Shown here: positions 1-8,304 of the stretch, piece after piece
How the letters are laid out: every line of letters begins with the position of its first letter
Numbering within the stretch: position 1 is the first letter of the stretch
Assembly: GCF_000382345.1 (NCBI RefSeq)
Contig: NZ_KB908127.1
Location: 1-40,456 of the forward strand
Source: Massilia niastensis DSM 21313
GTDB lineage: Bacteria; Pseudomonadota; Gammaproteobacteria; Burkholderiales; Burkholderiaceae_D
Reading direction: 5' to 3'
Length of the DNA: 40,456 nucleotides
Program-made: the position numbers and the translations under genes
The notes under the pieces: model-generated
Told to the model about the DNA's origin: nothing
Databases searched by the model: none
What the model saw: only the letters and a program-made list of their open reading frames with translations

Positions 1-267
1 GCCATGGGCGCCTCGCGCGCAGCGGTCGACGCGGGCTTCGTGCCGAACGACTGGCAGGTGGGCCAGACCGGCAAGATCGTCGCCCCGACCCTGTACATCG
101 CGGTCGGCATCTCGGGCGCGATCCAGCATTTGGCCGGCATGAAGGATTCGAAGACCATCGTCGCCATCAACAAGGATCCGGAAGCGCCGATCTTCTCGGT
201 GGCGGACTACGGCCTGGTGGGCGACCTGTTCGAGGTCGTGCCGCAACTGGTCAAGGAACTGGGCTGA
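1..267 (+). CDS. etfA: Electron transfer flavoprotein alpha subunit, C-terminal end (partial)
   Basis: The 5' part lies outside the window; frame 1 is open from base 1 and ends with TGA at 265-267. The 88 visible residues are the FAD-binding C-terminal domain of ETF-alpha. They include the GQTGKIVAP stretch, the IAVGISGAIQH segment and the INKDPEAPIF segment, which contact FAD in this family. ETF is a cytoplasmic heterodimer that collects electrons from acyl-CoA and other dehydrogenases and passes them to ETF:quinone oxidoreductase. etfB is normally just upstream and would be outside the window. The next gene is convergent after a 24-base gap, so etfA is the last gene of its transcript. Confidence 0.95.
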   Translation, partial: AMGASRAAVDAGFVPNDWQVGQTGKIVAPTLYIAVGISGAIQHLAGMKDSKTIVAINKDPEAPIFSVADYGLVGDLFEVVPQLVKELG

Positions 268-291
268 TCCGCGGGCGAACAATGGCTGCCG

Positions 292-1326
292 TCAGCGCCG
301 CACATCCAGCATTCCGTCGACCAGGGCTGCGATCTGCGACCGCGACGCGGGATTGAAGTCTCCGGACAGCGAGTGCTTCATCGCCGCGGCGGCGAGTCCG
401 AATTCGACGACCTTGTCCAGGTCCAGGGACCGCAGCAAGCCATCGAGGATGCCCGCAGCGAATGCGTCTCCGGTGCCGATCCGGTCGACGATCTGGTGCA
501 GGCTGTAGGTGCCGGCCGAGTAGCTGCCTTCCCGTGTATGCAGGAAGGCGTCGAGATCGTGTCGCTGTACGCCGTGCTGCCGGCGCCGGGTGGCCGCAAG
601 GTAGCCCAGCCGGGGAAACGCCGCGAAGGCCGCCGCCACCGCGTCGTCTTCGCGCCCGTCCTGTGCGAGCTCCGGCTGGCCCAGCACGAGCGCGAAGTCG
701 CGCTCGCTGGCGAAGGCGAGGTCGGCATGGCCCAGCACTTCGCGCAGCGTAGCGGCGCCGTCGGTTCCACGCGCCTGCCAGAGCGAGGCGCGGTAGTTGC
801 CATCGAACGAGACCCGTACGCCGAGCGCGCGCGCGGTCCGCATGGCGTCCAGCACCGCCTGGCCGGGCCGCTCGCCGACTGCCGGCGAGATGCCGGAGAC
901 GTGCAGCCAGCTGGCGCCATCCAGTAGCGCTTCCCAGTCGTAGCATGCCGGGTCGGCGTCCGCGAAGGCGGAACCGGCACGGTCGTACACGATGTCGGAT
1001 GGACGCACTACCGCGCCCGGGGTCAGGAAATACAGGCCCATGCGGCCATCCCGACGCTGCACGCCCGACACATCGACGCCGTGCGTGCGCAGCGCGTCGA
1101 CGGCGACCTGGCCGAGTGCATTGTCGGGAAGGACGCTGACCATCGCGCTGCGATGTCCCAGGCATGCCAGCGACACCGCGACATTCGCCTCCGCTCCGCC
1201 CGTGCACAGGTTCAATGCCGGGGATTGCTGCAGCATGCGGCCTTCGGGGGCCGACAGGCGCAGCAGCAGTTCGCCGAAACAGACGATGCGGCCGCCGGTG
1301 GCCCGGGCGTCCAGCGTTCCGCTCAT
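292..1326 (-). CDS. kdgK: PfkB-family sugar kinase, probably 2-dehydro-3-deoxygluconokinase
   Basis: A 344-aa ribokinase-fold kinase. Visible motifs are the N-terminal CFGELLLRLSAP strand, the substrate-binding GGAEANVA (about 43-50), FDGNYR (about 174-179) and the PfkB signature GTGDAFAAGI (284-293) with the presumed catalytic Asp287. KDG kinase phosphorylates 2-keto-3-deoxygluconate to KDPG, which joins uronate/pectin or sugar-acid breakdown to the Entner-Doudoroff route. I chose the ATG at 1326 because GGGAGA lies 8 bases upstream; an in-frame ATG at 1344 has no such site. The gene is convergent with etfA and divergent from the secreted hydrolase. No KDPG aldolase or uronate dehydratase is adjacent, so the substrate comes from family resemblance; another sugar or sugar-acid kinase is possible. 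Confidence 0.7.
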   Translation of the reverse strand: MSGTLDARATGGRIVCFGELLLRLSAPEGRMLQQSPALNLCTGGAEANVAVSLACLGHRSAMVSVLPDNALGQVAVDALRTHGVDVSGVQRRDGRMGLYFLTPGAVVRPSDIVYDRAGSAFADADPACYDWEALLDGASWLHVSGISPAVGERPGQAVLDAMRTARALGVRVSFDGNYRASLWQARGTDGAATLREVLGHADLAFASERDFALVLGQPELAQDGREDDAVAAAFAAFPRLGYLAATRRRQHGVQRHDLDAFLHTREGSYSAGTYSLHQIVDRIGTGDAFAAGILDGLLRSLDLDKVVEFGLAAAAMKHSLSGDFNPASRSQIAALVDGMLDVRR

Positions 1327-1496
1327 GCCGCGTCTCCCGCGCATGAAGGAGCAGTGAACCTGATGAGATCAAGCATGGTTATCCTTTCCAGTGTTCGAAG
1401 CCGAGAAGATCGGGCCAGTATAGTCGAGTTGCTGCCGCGCTTCGAGTCTCTCCCTTGCCGGACATGGGTTGACTTTTGATCCCCGCTTGTGCATTC

Positions 1497-1531
1497 TGAT
1501 TATGTTTTAAAACAGTTCTCAATCATAATCA
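1497..1531. promoter_or_regulatory. Nested palindromes, candidate operator
   Basis: In the 244-base gap between the kinase and hydrolase genes, TGATTATG (1497-1504) and CATAATCA (1524-1531) form a perfect 8-bp inverted repeat with a 19-base spacer. Inside it, TGTTTTAAAACA (1503-1514) is a perfect 12-bp palindrome. A weak -35-like TTGACT lies at 1469-1474. The element is about 40 bases upstream of the hydrolase start, where a repressor would block transcription. The dyads are seen directly; the regulator and target are inferred. Confidence 0.45.
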
Positions 1532-1570
1532 AAGGCATTGGCTGCCGTAGTTCTGACAGGGGGAATGGGA

Positions 1571-3031
1571 ATGAAGGGTATTGGGAATTCGCCGGTCCGC
1601 GCCACTGCGCGCGTCCTTTCGTCACGCATCGCCTGTGCCGGCGTGGCGATCGCATGCTGCCTTGCCGGTCCGGCTGGCGCCGCACCCGACACGACGAGCG
1701 GCGTGCTGCCGGATGGGACGGCATACCGCATCGACGTCCCCGACAACTGGAACGGCACGGTCCTGATCGGCCTCGATTACGCCGCGCGCGACCCCATGGC
1801 CGAGACCGATGCCAGCCGCACCAGCCGCAAGCTGCTCGAGCAGGGCTACGCGATGGCCGGCACGACGCGCGCCGTCACGGGCTGGGCGATCCACCTCGCC
1901 GCGGCGAACGCGGTGCGGACCCTGGACCTGTTCACGGCAAAATACGGCAAGCCGAAGTACGCCATCCAGTTCGGCAGCTCGCAGGGCGGCCATGCGGCCG
2001 CGGTCGGCATCCAGGCCTATCCGGAGCGCTGGAACGGGGCGGTGATCCAGTGCGGAGGCCTGTCCGGAACGGTGGGTCAGTGGCAGGCGAAGTTCGACGC
2101 GCTGTTCGTCGCCCGCACCCTGCTGGCGCCGGACGGGAAGCTGCCGATCACCGGACTGCCGAAGGATTTCAAAACCACCGCCATGCCGGCCTGGCACGCG
2201 GTGCTCGACAAGGCGCAGCAGACGCCGCAAGGGCGCGCACGGATCGCGCTGGCGGCGCGCATCGGCCAGCTGCCGGAATGGTCCGACAGCGCCATCCCGG
2301 CGCCGGCGCCGGGCGACCTCCAGGCCCGCCAGCAAGGCCTGTTCCACAGCCTGGCGGGGGCGCGCAACGTGGTCGACCAGGGGCTCAGCAGCCGCTCGCA
2401 GATCGAGGCCCTGAGCGGCGGGAACATCACCGGCAATATCGGCGTCGATTATGCCCGCCTGCTGCGCCAGGCCGACGGCGACGGCATGGTGAGGGCGCTG
2501 TACCAGGCCGCCGGACTCGACCTGGAGGCCGACCTGGCCGCGCTCGCGCGCGCGCCGCGGATCGCCGCCGACCGCTCGGCGCTGGCCTACGTCGCCTCCG
2601 GCGTATTCGATGGCCGGCTCCAGGCGCCGGTGCTGACACTCAGCGGCACCGGCGATGCGATTTCCGTCGTGGCCGCCCAGCAGTCCTACGCGGCCGCAGT
2701 CGCGACGGCCGGCAAACAGGACTTGCTGCGCCAGGTATATACGGCAAGCGCAGGGCATTGCAATTTCACGCCGGCCGAAAGCGTTGCCGCTGTCTCGGCG
2801 CTGATGCACAGGCTGGCCAGCGGATCGTGGCCGGACACGAGTGCAGCGGCGATGAACCGGGCGGCGAGCGCCGTGCAGGGAGGACCGTCGCGCTTCATCG
2901 ACTTTACGCCGCCTCCTGTCCTGCGGCCCTACACGCCGTGCGATCTCGAACGCGATCTCGGCGGCGAGGCGCAGTCCGCAGGAAAGCTGACCGGAGTGCG
3001 CGTGCCAGGCTGCCTGCCTCCGCGCTCGTAA
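1571..3031 (+). CDS. Secreted alpha/beta hydrolase
   Basis: A 486-aa protein with a Sec signal peptide: basic start, hydrophobic stretch around residues 18-36, and GAA-type cleavage. The mature part has the nucleophile elbow GSSQGG (135-140, Ser137 in G-x-S-x-G), a late GTGDAI segment able to supply the acid, and an AGHCNF segment able to supply the catalytic His, so a complete Ser-Asp-His triad is plausible. It is probably a periplasmic or secreted esterase or peptidase. About 60 residues follow the His and contain two Cys. AGGGGG at 1558-1563 supports the ATG at 1571; an in-frame ATG at 1565 is an alternative. Tannase/feruloyl esterase was considered, but the typical CS-D-HC disulfide arrangement is not clear. 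The substrate is unknown. Confidence 0.7.
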   Translation: MKGIGNSPVRATARVLSSRIACAGVAIACCLAGPAGAAPDTTSGVLPDGTAYRIDVPDNWNGTVLIGLDYAARDPMAETDASRTSRKLLEQGYAMAGTTRAVTGWAIHLAAANAVRTLDLFTAKYGKPKYAIQFGSSQGGHAAAVGIQAYPERWNGAVIQCGGLSGTVGQWQAKFDALFVARTLLAPDGKLPITGLPKDFKTTAMPAWHAVLDKAQQTPQGRARIALAARIGQLPEWSDSAIPAPAPGDLQARQQGLFHSLAGARNVVDQGLSSRSQIEALSGGNITGNIGVDYARLLRQADGDGMVRALYQAAGLDLEADLAALARAPRIAADRSALAYVASGVFDGRLQAPVLTLSGTGDAISVVAAQQSYAAAVATAGKQDLLRQVYTASAGHCNFTPAESVAAVSALMHRLASGSWPDTSAAAMNRAASAVQGGPSRFIDFTPPPVLRPYTPCDLERDLGGEAQSAGKLTGVRVPGCLPPRS

Positions 3032-3155
3032 CAGGTGGGATAGGCTGGCTCCGAGCTATCTATTTTCGACAAAGCTGCTATCGGCAGCGCGCCCTACCTC
3101 GGATGCGCCAGCCACCCTAAAGTTGACCCCAGGATAGTTTCCGACAGGGGCAGCG

Positions 3156-3881
3156 ATGAAGGTGTTTTGGCGGGTTCAGCGGCGCTGGGTGGCGCCGCGG
3201 CAGGTGGGTCGATTGCTTGCGGCATGGCCGCTGGCGCTTGGCGCCGTCCCGCTCGCGCTCGCCGCCGAGGCCTGGACGCCGCGTACCGTAACCCCCATGA
3301 CCGGCGGCTGGCAGTTCGTCCAGGACGACGGCCTGTCCGACGCCGCCCTGGCGTCGAACGGCGCCGGCTGGACGCGGGTCGAATTGCCGCATGCCTGGAA
3401 TGCGCGCGACGCGGCCGGCATCGCGCAAGCCACGCCCGCGAGCAAGGATTACAAGCGCGGACTCGGCTGGTACCGGCTGCAGTTCGCGCATGCGCCCGGC
3501 GCGGCGAATTCCTGGCTCCGGTTCGACGGCGCCAGCATCGCCGCCGATGCCTGGCTCAACGGGCAGAAGCCGGGACGCCACCGCGGCGCCTTCGGCGCCT
3601 TCCGCTTCGACGTCAGCGGACGCCTCCTCAAGGGCCCCAATGTGCTGGTGGTGAAGGCGGACGATCGCGCCGCCGTGAGCGCCTTTGATCCGACCGCCAT
3701 CGCTCCGCTGTCGGGCGACTTCAACATGTCCGGTGCCCTGTACCGCGCCGTCTCGCTGGTCGGCACGCCGGCGCGCGCGCATATCGCCCTCGATGACCTG
3801 GGCAGCTCCGGCGTCCACGTCACGACCGAACCGGCGGCCCCGGACACCTCGAACATCCGCGTGGTGCGCCGCCAGGACTGA
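3156..3881 (+). pseudogene. Truncated GH2 glycosidase (sugar-binding domain only)
   Basis: A 241-aa reading frame with a signal peptide (hydrophobic around 19-37, LAAEA cleavage) followed by the GH2 N-terminal sugar-binding jelly roll: WQFVQDD, VELPHAWNA, YKRGLGWYRLQF, AWLNGQKPGRHRG and GDFNMSGALYRAV are typical. It stops after about 230 residues. Active GH2 beta-galactosidases and relatives usually exceed 600 aa, and both the immunoglobulin-like domain and the TIM barrel with the catalytic Glu pair are missing. Only 61 bases separate its stop from the TonB receptor, so the rest is absent rather than frameshifted. The likeliest reading is a remnant left by an internal deletion; a stand-alone secreted carbohydrate-binding protein is the less likely alternative. 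The start has an AGGGGC site. Confidence 0.65.
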
Positions 3882-3890
3882 TTTCACCCC

Positions 3891-3912
3891 GGCCGGCGCA
3901 GGGTCGCCGGCC
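3891..3912. terminator. GC-rich hairpin between the GH2 remnant and the TonB receptor
   Basis: GGCCGGCG (3891-3898) and CGCCGGCC (3905-3912) form a perfect 8-bp stem with a 6-base loop. There is no U-tract, so it is not a classical intrinsic terminator. It sits about 30 bases before the receptor start and could attenuate read-through or protect a processed mRNA end. Confidence 0.4.
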
Positions 3913-3942
3913 AGCCCATAAGAACGACTACCAGGAGACGAG

Positions 3943-6249
3943 ATGAAAACCATTGCCACCCACGCCCGCCGACCGCGTCCGAATGCGATCGCACTTGCCG
4001 CCGCCATGCTGGCCATGGGCGCGTTCGCCGCGCCGGCATCGGCGCAACAGGATCCCGCGGCGTCGGCCAGGCCGGAAGAGGGCTTGCAGACCGTGGTGGT
4101 GACGGCCCAGAAGCGCGCCGAACCGATGCAGAAGGTGCCGGTCGCCGTCAACATGGTGGACGCGCGGGCCATCGAGAACCAGCAGATCGTCGAGTTCAGC
4201 GACCTGACGCGCGTCGCGCCCTCGATGACGCTCAACCAGAACCCGGGCAACAACACGATTTCCCTGCGCGGCATCGGCACCTTCGCCTTCAGCATCGGCA
4301 TCGAATCGGCGGTCTCGGTGATCGTCGACGACGTCCCGGTGGTGCAGCAGATGCAGGCATTCTCGAACCTGAGCGACGTCGAGCGCATCGAGGTGCTGCG
4401 TGGCCCGCAGGGCACCCTGTTCGGCAAGAACTCGTCCGCCGGCGTCATCAACATCGTCACCAGGGAATCGAGCGACAGCCTGTCGGGCCATGTGCAGGCG
4501 ACCGCCACCACCGACCATGAACGCAAGCTGGAAGCCTCGATCTCGGGACCGATCGGCGACGCGCTGGGCTTCCGCCTTAACGCGTACAAGGTCGAACGGG
4601 ACGGCGAGATCGCGAACCTGACGACCGGCGCCGACCTCAATGGCGAAAGCGCGAAGGGCATCCGCGCACGCCTCGACTTCAAGCCGAACGGCCGCCTGCG
4701 CGGCAGGATCATTGCCGACCATGGCACCCGGCGCGTCGAGGGCCCGGTCCTGAGCCTGCTGTCGGCGCCCGCCGGGGCCCGCCTGTTCGGCCAGCCGCTG
4801 GCGCCGGCGCTCGCCGGTATCGTGCCGGGTCCCGAGAACCGCAGCGTGCGGATGGACAGCCCCGGCTTCACCGACAACAGGAATTCCAGCGCCAGCGCCA
4901 GCCTGAACTACCGGCTGGACGGCCACACACTGACCTCGGTCACCACCTACCAGGACTGGAACTACGCGTTCCTGGCCGATTTCGACGGCACCCAGATCCC
5001 CTTGCTGGCGGTGTTCTCGGGCGGCGCGGTCGCGGGCGGCATTGCGATGGGCGGTCCCTACCACTCCACGATGCTGACCCAGGAACTGCGGCTGGCCTCG
5101 AGCGGCGACGGCCGCTTCAACTACCTGGCCGGTCTCTACTACTCGGACTCCGACAACGAGCGCGGCTTCACCCGCGGCCGCACCGGCTTCCCGCTGGCCG
5201 CGCGCTGGGACGCCGATACCGGCAACCGTACCGTGGCTGCCTTTACCCAGGGCGATTACCGGTTCACCGACGCCACCCGCGTCAGCGCCGGCTTGCGCTA
5301 CAACCGCGAAACCATCGATGTCGACTTCGCCAACCTGGTTCCGGGTGCGGCGGCCCGCTTCAGCGGCGAGAGCAGCGACGATGTCGTCACCGGCAAGGTG
5401 GCGCTGCAGCACGACCTGGGGAAAGCCGTCATGGCGTATGCCTCGTTCGCCACCGGCTACAAGGGCGCCGGCTACGATGTCTCGACCGGCTTCGACCAGT
5501 CCCGGATCGACCGCCCGGTGGCGCCGGAAACCTCGAAGGCCTATGAACTCGGGATCAAGAGCCGCTTCCTGCAAAACCGCGTGCAGCTCAACGCCACCGC
5601 CTTCCTGACCGACTACGAGGATTTCCAGGCGCAGTCCTCGGTCATCGATCCGGCCACCCAGCTGCTGCAGAACGCCGTCAATAACGTGGGCGCATTGCGC
5701 ACCAGGGGCGTGGAGCTGGAAATCGCCGCCAGGCCGGTCAAGCCGCTGCTGCTGGAAAGCTCGCTGGCCTATGTCGACGCCAGGATCAGGTCCTACCGCG
5801 GCGCGGGCTGCTACCTGGGACAAACGCTGGCGCAAGGCTGTATCCCGCTCGGCAACGGCTTCGTGCAGGACCTGAGCGGCAAGCGCCTGTCGAACGCGCC
5901 CAGGTACAAGGCCACCCTCGGCGCGACCTGCAACTTCCCGCTGTTCGAGACCGGCTACAGCGGCGTCGCCAACCTGAATTACCAGTACCAGTCCGAGGTC
6001 AACTTCGACCTGAAGGGCAATCCGCTCCAGGTGCAGAAGGGCTATGGGGTGCTGAACGGCAGCATCGGCTTGAGCAGCCCATCGCATGCCTTCAAGCTCA
6101 CCTTGTTCGTCAATAACCTGCTGGACAAGAGCTACGCCACCTTCGTCAACGATACCGCCGACCTGCATGGCGGCGCGCATGTGCTGACCCAGATGTTGCC
6201 GCGAAACTCGGAGCGGTATGCGGGCCTGCGCGTGAAGGCCGAGTTCTGA
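3943..6249 (+). CDS. TonB-dependent outer-membrane receptor
   Basis: A 768-aa receptor with a signal peptide (cleavage near ASA-QQ, 34/35) and a TonB box at about 48-56 (LQTVVVTAQ). The plug domain carries the LRGIG, VERIEVLRGPQGTLFGKN and GVINIVT motifs, followed by a 22-strand-type barrel ending in Phe, as outer-membrane beta-barrels do. It imports a ligand across the outer membrane using ExbBD-TonB energy. There is no N-terminal signalling (STN) extension and no FecIR pair nearby. A late Cys pair (GAGCYLG and QGCIPLG) probably forms an extracellular-loop disulfide. AGGAGA precedes the ATG. The GH2 remnant upstream and JmjC/cupin_8 gene downstream suggest a carbohydrate ligand rather than a siderophore; the ligand is not proven. 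Confidence 0.92.
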   Translation: MKTIATHARRPRPNAIALAAAMLAMGAFAAPASAQQDPAASARPEEGLQTVVVTAQKRAEPMQKVPVAVNMVDARAIENQQIVEFSDLTRVAPSMTLNQNPGNNTISLRGIGTFAFSIGIESAVSVIVDDVPVVQQMQAFSNLSDVERIEVLRGPQGTLFGKNSSAGVINIVTRESSDSLSGHVQATATTDHERKLEASISGPIGDALGFRLNAYKVERDGEIANLTTGADLNGESAKGIRARLDFKPNGRLRGRIIADHGTRRVEGPVLSLLSAPAGARLFGQPLAPALAGIVPGPENRSVRMDSPGFTDNRNSSASASLNYRLDGHTLTSVTTYQDWNYAFLADFDGTQIPLLAVFSGGAVAGGIAMGGPYHSTMLTQELRLASSGDGRFNYLAGLYYSDSDNERGFTRGRTGFPLAARWDADTGNRTVAAFTQGDYRFTDATRVSAGLRYNRETIDVDFANLVPGAAARFSGESSDDVVTGKVALQHDLGKAVMAYASFATGYKGAGYDVSTGFDQSRIDRPVAPETSKAYELGIKSRFLQNRVQLNATAFLTDYEDFQAQSSVIDPATQLLQNAVNNVGALRTRGVELEIAARPVKPLLLESSLAYVDARIRSYRGAGCYLGQTLAQGCIPLGNGFVQDLSGKRLSNAPRYKATLGATCNFPLFETGYSGVANLNYQYQSEVNFDLKGNPLQVQKGYGVLNGSIGLSSPSHAFKLTLFVNNLLDKSYATFVNDTADLHGGAHVLTQMLPRNSERYAGLRVKAEF

Positions 6250-6331
6250 GCGTGCCGCGCTGACGAAGCTGGAAGTTCGCCACCGCATACGCTATGCTCT
6301 GTCCGGGTATCGAGAATGGTGGTGAAGCTTC

Positions 6332-7276
6332 ATGTCAACAAAGAGTAATCCGGAAGCCCCGGCGCAGGCGCCGCAGCAGCGCGTCGCGCCCGGGCTGCCG
6401 CCGCGTTTGCGGGTGCCGGCCTCGCCCGAGGACGCGCTCGCCGCGAAGCTGGCGCGCGAGCGCAAGGATGCGCAAGTCCGCGGCGTCACGTCGGTCCAGG
6501 ACATGCGCGAGGCGATCAAGCGCGTCAGCCGCGGGCTGCCGGCCATCTCCGCGGTGCCGCGCATGGGCGCGCTGGATGCCGCGGCCTTCCGCGCGCAGGC
6601 CGCGCAAGGCCTTCCTTTCCTGGTCGACGGGGTGGTCGAGCGCTGGCCGCTGTGCGCCCTGACACCGCAAACGCTGCGCGAACGCTTCAGCGACCTGCCG
6701 GTGCGCGCGCGGGTAGGCGACTACATCAACACGGCATTCGCTCCGGACCGGGCCATGCAGGACATGTCGATGATCGAGTACCTGGAGCTCGTCGCCGCCG
6801 GCACGCAAGGCCTGCCGCCCTACCTGGGCAACCTGGAACTGCGGGCATTGAACAGGTTCTGCTACTGGCCCGCGTATCTCGACAGGGCGGGGCCGCCGCG
6901 CTTCTGGCTGGGGCCCGCGGGAACGGTCACGCCGCTGCACTGCGACTACGACGACAATATCTTCGCGCAGGTGTGGGGCTCGAAGCGCATTTTCCTGGCG
7001 CCGCCTCACCAGGACGAATTCCTGTACACCCGCGAGGCGAATCCGATCCTGTTCGGCTCTCCGTTCGACCCCAAGGCCCCCGATTTCGAGAAATTCCCCC
7101 TGGCGCGGCAGGCGACGCCGATCGAATGCATCGTCCATCCCGGCGACCTGCTGTATGTGCCGGCCGGGTGGTATCACCAGGTGCGCTCGCTGAGCTTTTC
7201 CCTGTCCGCCAACCGCTGGGCCAGGGCGCTGCCGATGGCCCTGAACGGCGATCCCTCGCTGCGGCGCCCGGCCTGA
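6332..7276 (+). CDS. JmjC/cupin_8 domain protein (putative Fe(II)/2-oxoglutarate oxygenase)
   Basis: A 314-aa protein. After a low-complexity Pro/Ala N-terminus comes a cupin_8 (JmjC-like) domain: the FWLGPAGTVTPLHCDYDDN strand carries the metal-binding HxD (His203, Asp205), and VPAGWYHQVRSL supplies the distal His282. WGSKRIFLAPP and SANRW are also typical of the family. Relatives with an intact HxD...H facial triad hydroxylate protein or small-molecule substrates. The Fe ligands are present here, so catalysis is plausible, but the substrate is unknown. It follows the TonB receptor by 82 bases on the same strand. Cupin_8 genes near TonB receptors are common in Xanthomonas- and Caulobacter-type carbohydrate loci. 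A GGTGGTGA site precedes the ATG. Confidence 0.8.
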   Translation: MSTKSNPEAPAQAPQQRVAPGLPPRLRVPASPEDALAAKLARERKDAQVRGVTSVQDMREAIKRVSRGLPAISAVPRMGALDAAAFRAQAAQGLPFLVDGVVERWPLCALTPQTLRERFSDLPVRARVGDYINTAFAPDRAMQDMSMIEYLELVAAGTQGLPPYLGNLELRALNRFCYWPAYLDRAGPPRFWLGPAGTVTPLHCDYDDNIFAQVWGSKRIFLAPPHQDEFLYTREANPILFGSPFDPKAPDFEKFPLARQATPIECIVHPGDLLYVPAGWYHQVRSLSFSLSANRWARALPMALNGDPSLRRPA

Positions 7277-7277
7277 T

Positions 7278-8198
7278 TCAGGCCGCCTTCCCGGGCTGCT
7301 CCTGTGCGCCGCTGGTCTCCAGCAGGGTGAGCCGGAAGTTCTCCACCAGCGGCCGCAGGTTGACCCTGTGCCAGGCGATCCACAGCGGGGTGCGGTACCC
7401 GAACCAGGGCAATTCGTGCAGGACCACGCCGCGCGGCGCCTGGTAGCGCAGGCTCTGCTGGATCATGGCCATGCCCAGGCCGGCCGCCACCAGTCCCAGC
7501 GCCGCCTGCGGCTCGGCCGCTTCCATCGTGATCTCCGGCGTGAAGCCGGCCTTGGCGCAGGCGGCGATGAAGTCGTCGTGCTTGAGCGCATTGGCGCGGT
7601 TGACGATGCTGATCCACTTCTGTCCGTCCAGGTCGGCCGGGGCCACCTGGCGGGCGCCGGCCAGCGCATGGCCCTCGGGCACGGCCAGCAGCATCGGATC
7701 GCTCAGCACCTGCAGGCAGTCCAGCTCCGGATCGTCGCCCGCGGGCGGCTCGCAGACCAGGGCGATGTCGAGGCTGCGCTGGCGCAGGCCTTCGAGCTGC
7801 TCGGCCGAATGGTAGTTGTACAGCGCGATATGGACGGCGGGGCGCGCCGCCCGCAGCACCCGCAGCGCGGCCGGCAGCACTCCGGAATGCACCGCGTTTT
7901 CCAGGTAGCCGATGCACAGGCCGCCCTCGTCGCCCCTGCCCATCCGGCGCGCCAGCGACTCGAGCCGGTTGGCGTGGGTCAGGAAGGCGCGCGTCTCGGC
8001 CAGGAAGGTGCGGCCATCCGCCGTCAGGCGGATGCGTTGCTGGGAGCGCTCGAACAGCGCCAGGCCCAGTTTCTCTTCGAGTTGCGCGATCTGCCGGCTC
8101 AGCGGCGACTGCGAGATATGCAGGCGCTCGGCGGCGCGGCCGACGTGCTCTTCCTCGGCGACCGCGACGAAATAGTGAAGCTGGCGTATGTCCAGCAT
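7278..8198 (-). CDS. LysR-family transcriptional regulator
   Basis: A 306-aa LysR regulator. The N-terminal winged helix-turn-helix (about 1-60) includes RQLHYFVAVAEEEHVGRAAERL and the recognition stretch SQSPLSRQIAQLEEKLG, of the BenM/CatM-like subtype, followed by a two-lobed periplasmic-binding-like effector domain. I chose the ATG at 8198 because a perfect AGGAGG lies 7-8 bases upstream; an in-frame upstream extension lacks a site. It is divergent from the aldo/keto reductase + SRPBCC pair across a 106-base gap, the standard layout for a LysR protein regulating its neighbour. The effector cannot be told from sequence. The end abuts the cupin_8 gene, which is convergent. Confidence 0.9.
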   Translation of the reverse strand: MLDIRQLHYFVAVAEEEHVGRAAERLHISQSPLSRQIAQLEEKLGLALFERSQQRIRLTADGRTFLAETRAFLTHANRLESLARRMGRGDEGGLCIGYLENAVHSGVLPAALRVLRAARPAVHIALYNYHSAEQLEGLRQRSLDIALVCEPPAGDDPELDCLQVLSDPMLLAVPEGHALAGARQVAPADLDGQKWISIVNRANALKHDDFIAACAKAGFTPEITMEAAEPQAALGLVAAGLGMAMIQQSLRYQAPRGVVLHELPWFGYRTPLWIAWHRVNLRPLVENFRLTLLETSGAQEQPGKAA

Positions 8199-8304
8199 AT
8201 TAGACCTCCTGGGACTCAAGTGGTTCATATTATGTCTTGGACAGACTGATCCTGGCAACCTAGACTGGCCTCATTCCCACCACGCTTCAAGACAGGAGTG
8301 ATTC
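8199..8304. promoter_or_regulatory. Divergent LysR / aldo-keto reductase promoter region
   Basis: CAAG (8217-8220) and CTTG (8236-8239) flank CATA-T-TATG (8226-8234), a small nested dyad in an otherwise GC-rich gap and a plausible LysR site. TTGGAC at 8237-8242 and TAGACT at 8261-8266, with an 18-base spacer, are a weak sigma70-like pair for the plus strand. Confidence 0.35.

Noticed and set aside
251..1372. A second minus-strand frame overlapping the sugar kinase
   Set aside because: The arginine-rich product has no domain, and the PfkB motifs are in the other frame.
1469..1500. A full sigma70 promoter from TTGACT at 1469
   Set aside because: No good -10 lies at the right spacing, so only the weak -35-like hexamer was mentioned.
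1571..3031. Tannase/feruloyl esterase for the secreted hydrolase
   Set aside because: The GSSQGG elbow fits a Ser hydrolase, but the CS...HC disulfide pattern of tannases is not evident.
3117..6288. Long open frames antisense to the GH2 remnant and TonB receptor (about 580 and 790 codons)
   Set aside because: They lack recognisable domains and good ribosome sites and run opposite to genes with clear motifs; high GC keeps antisense frames open.
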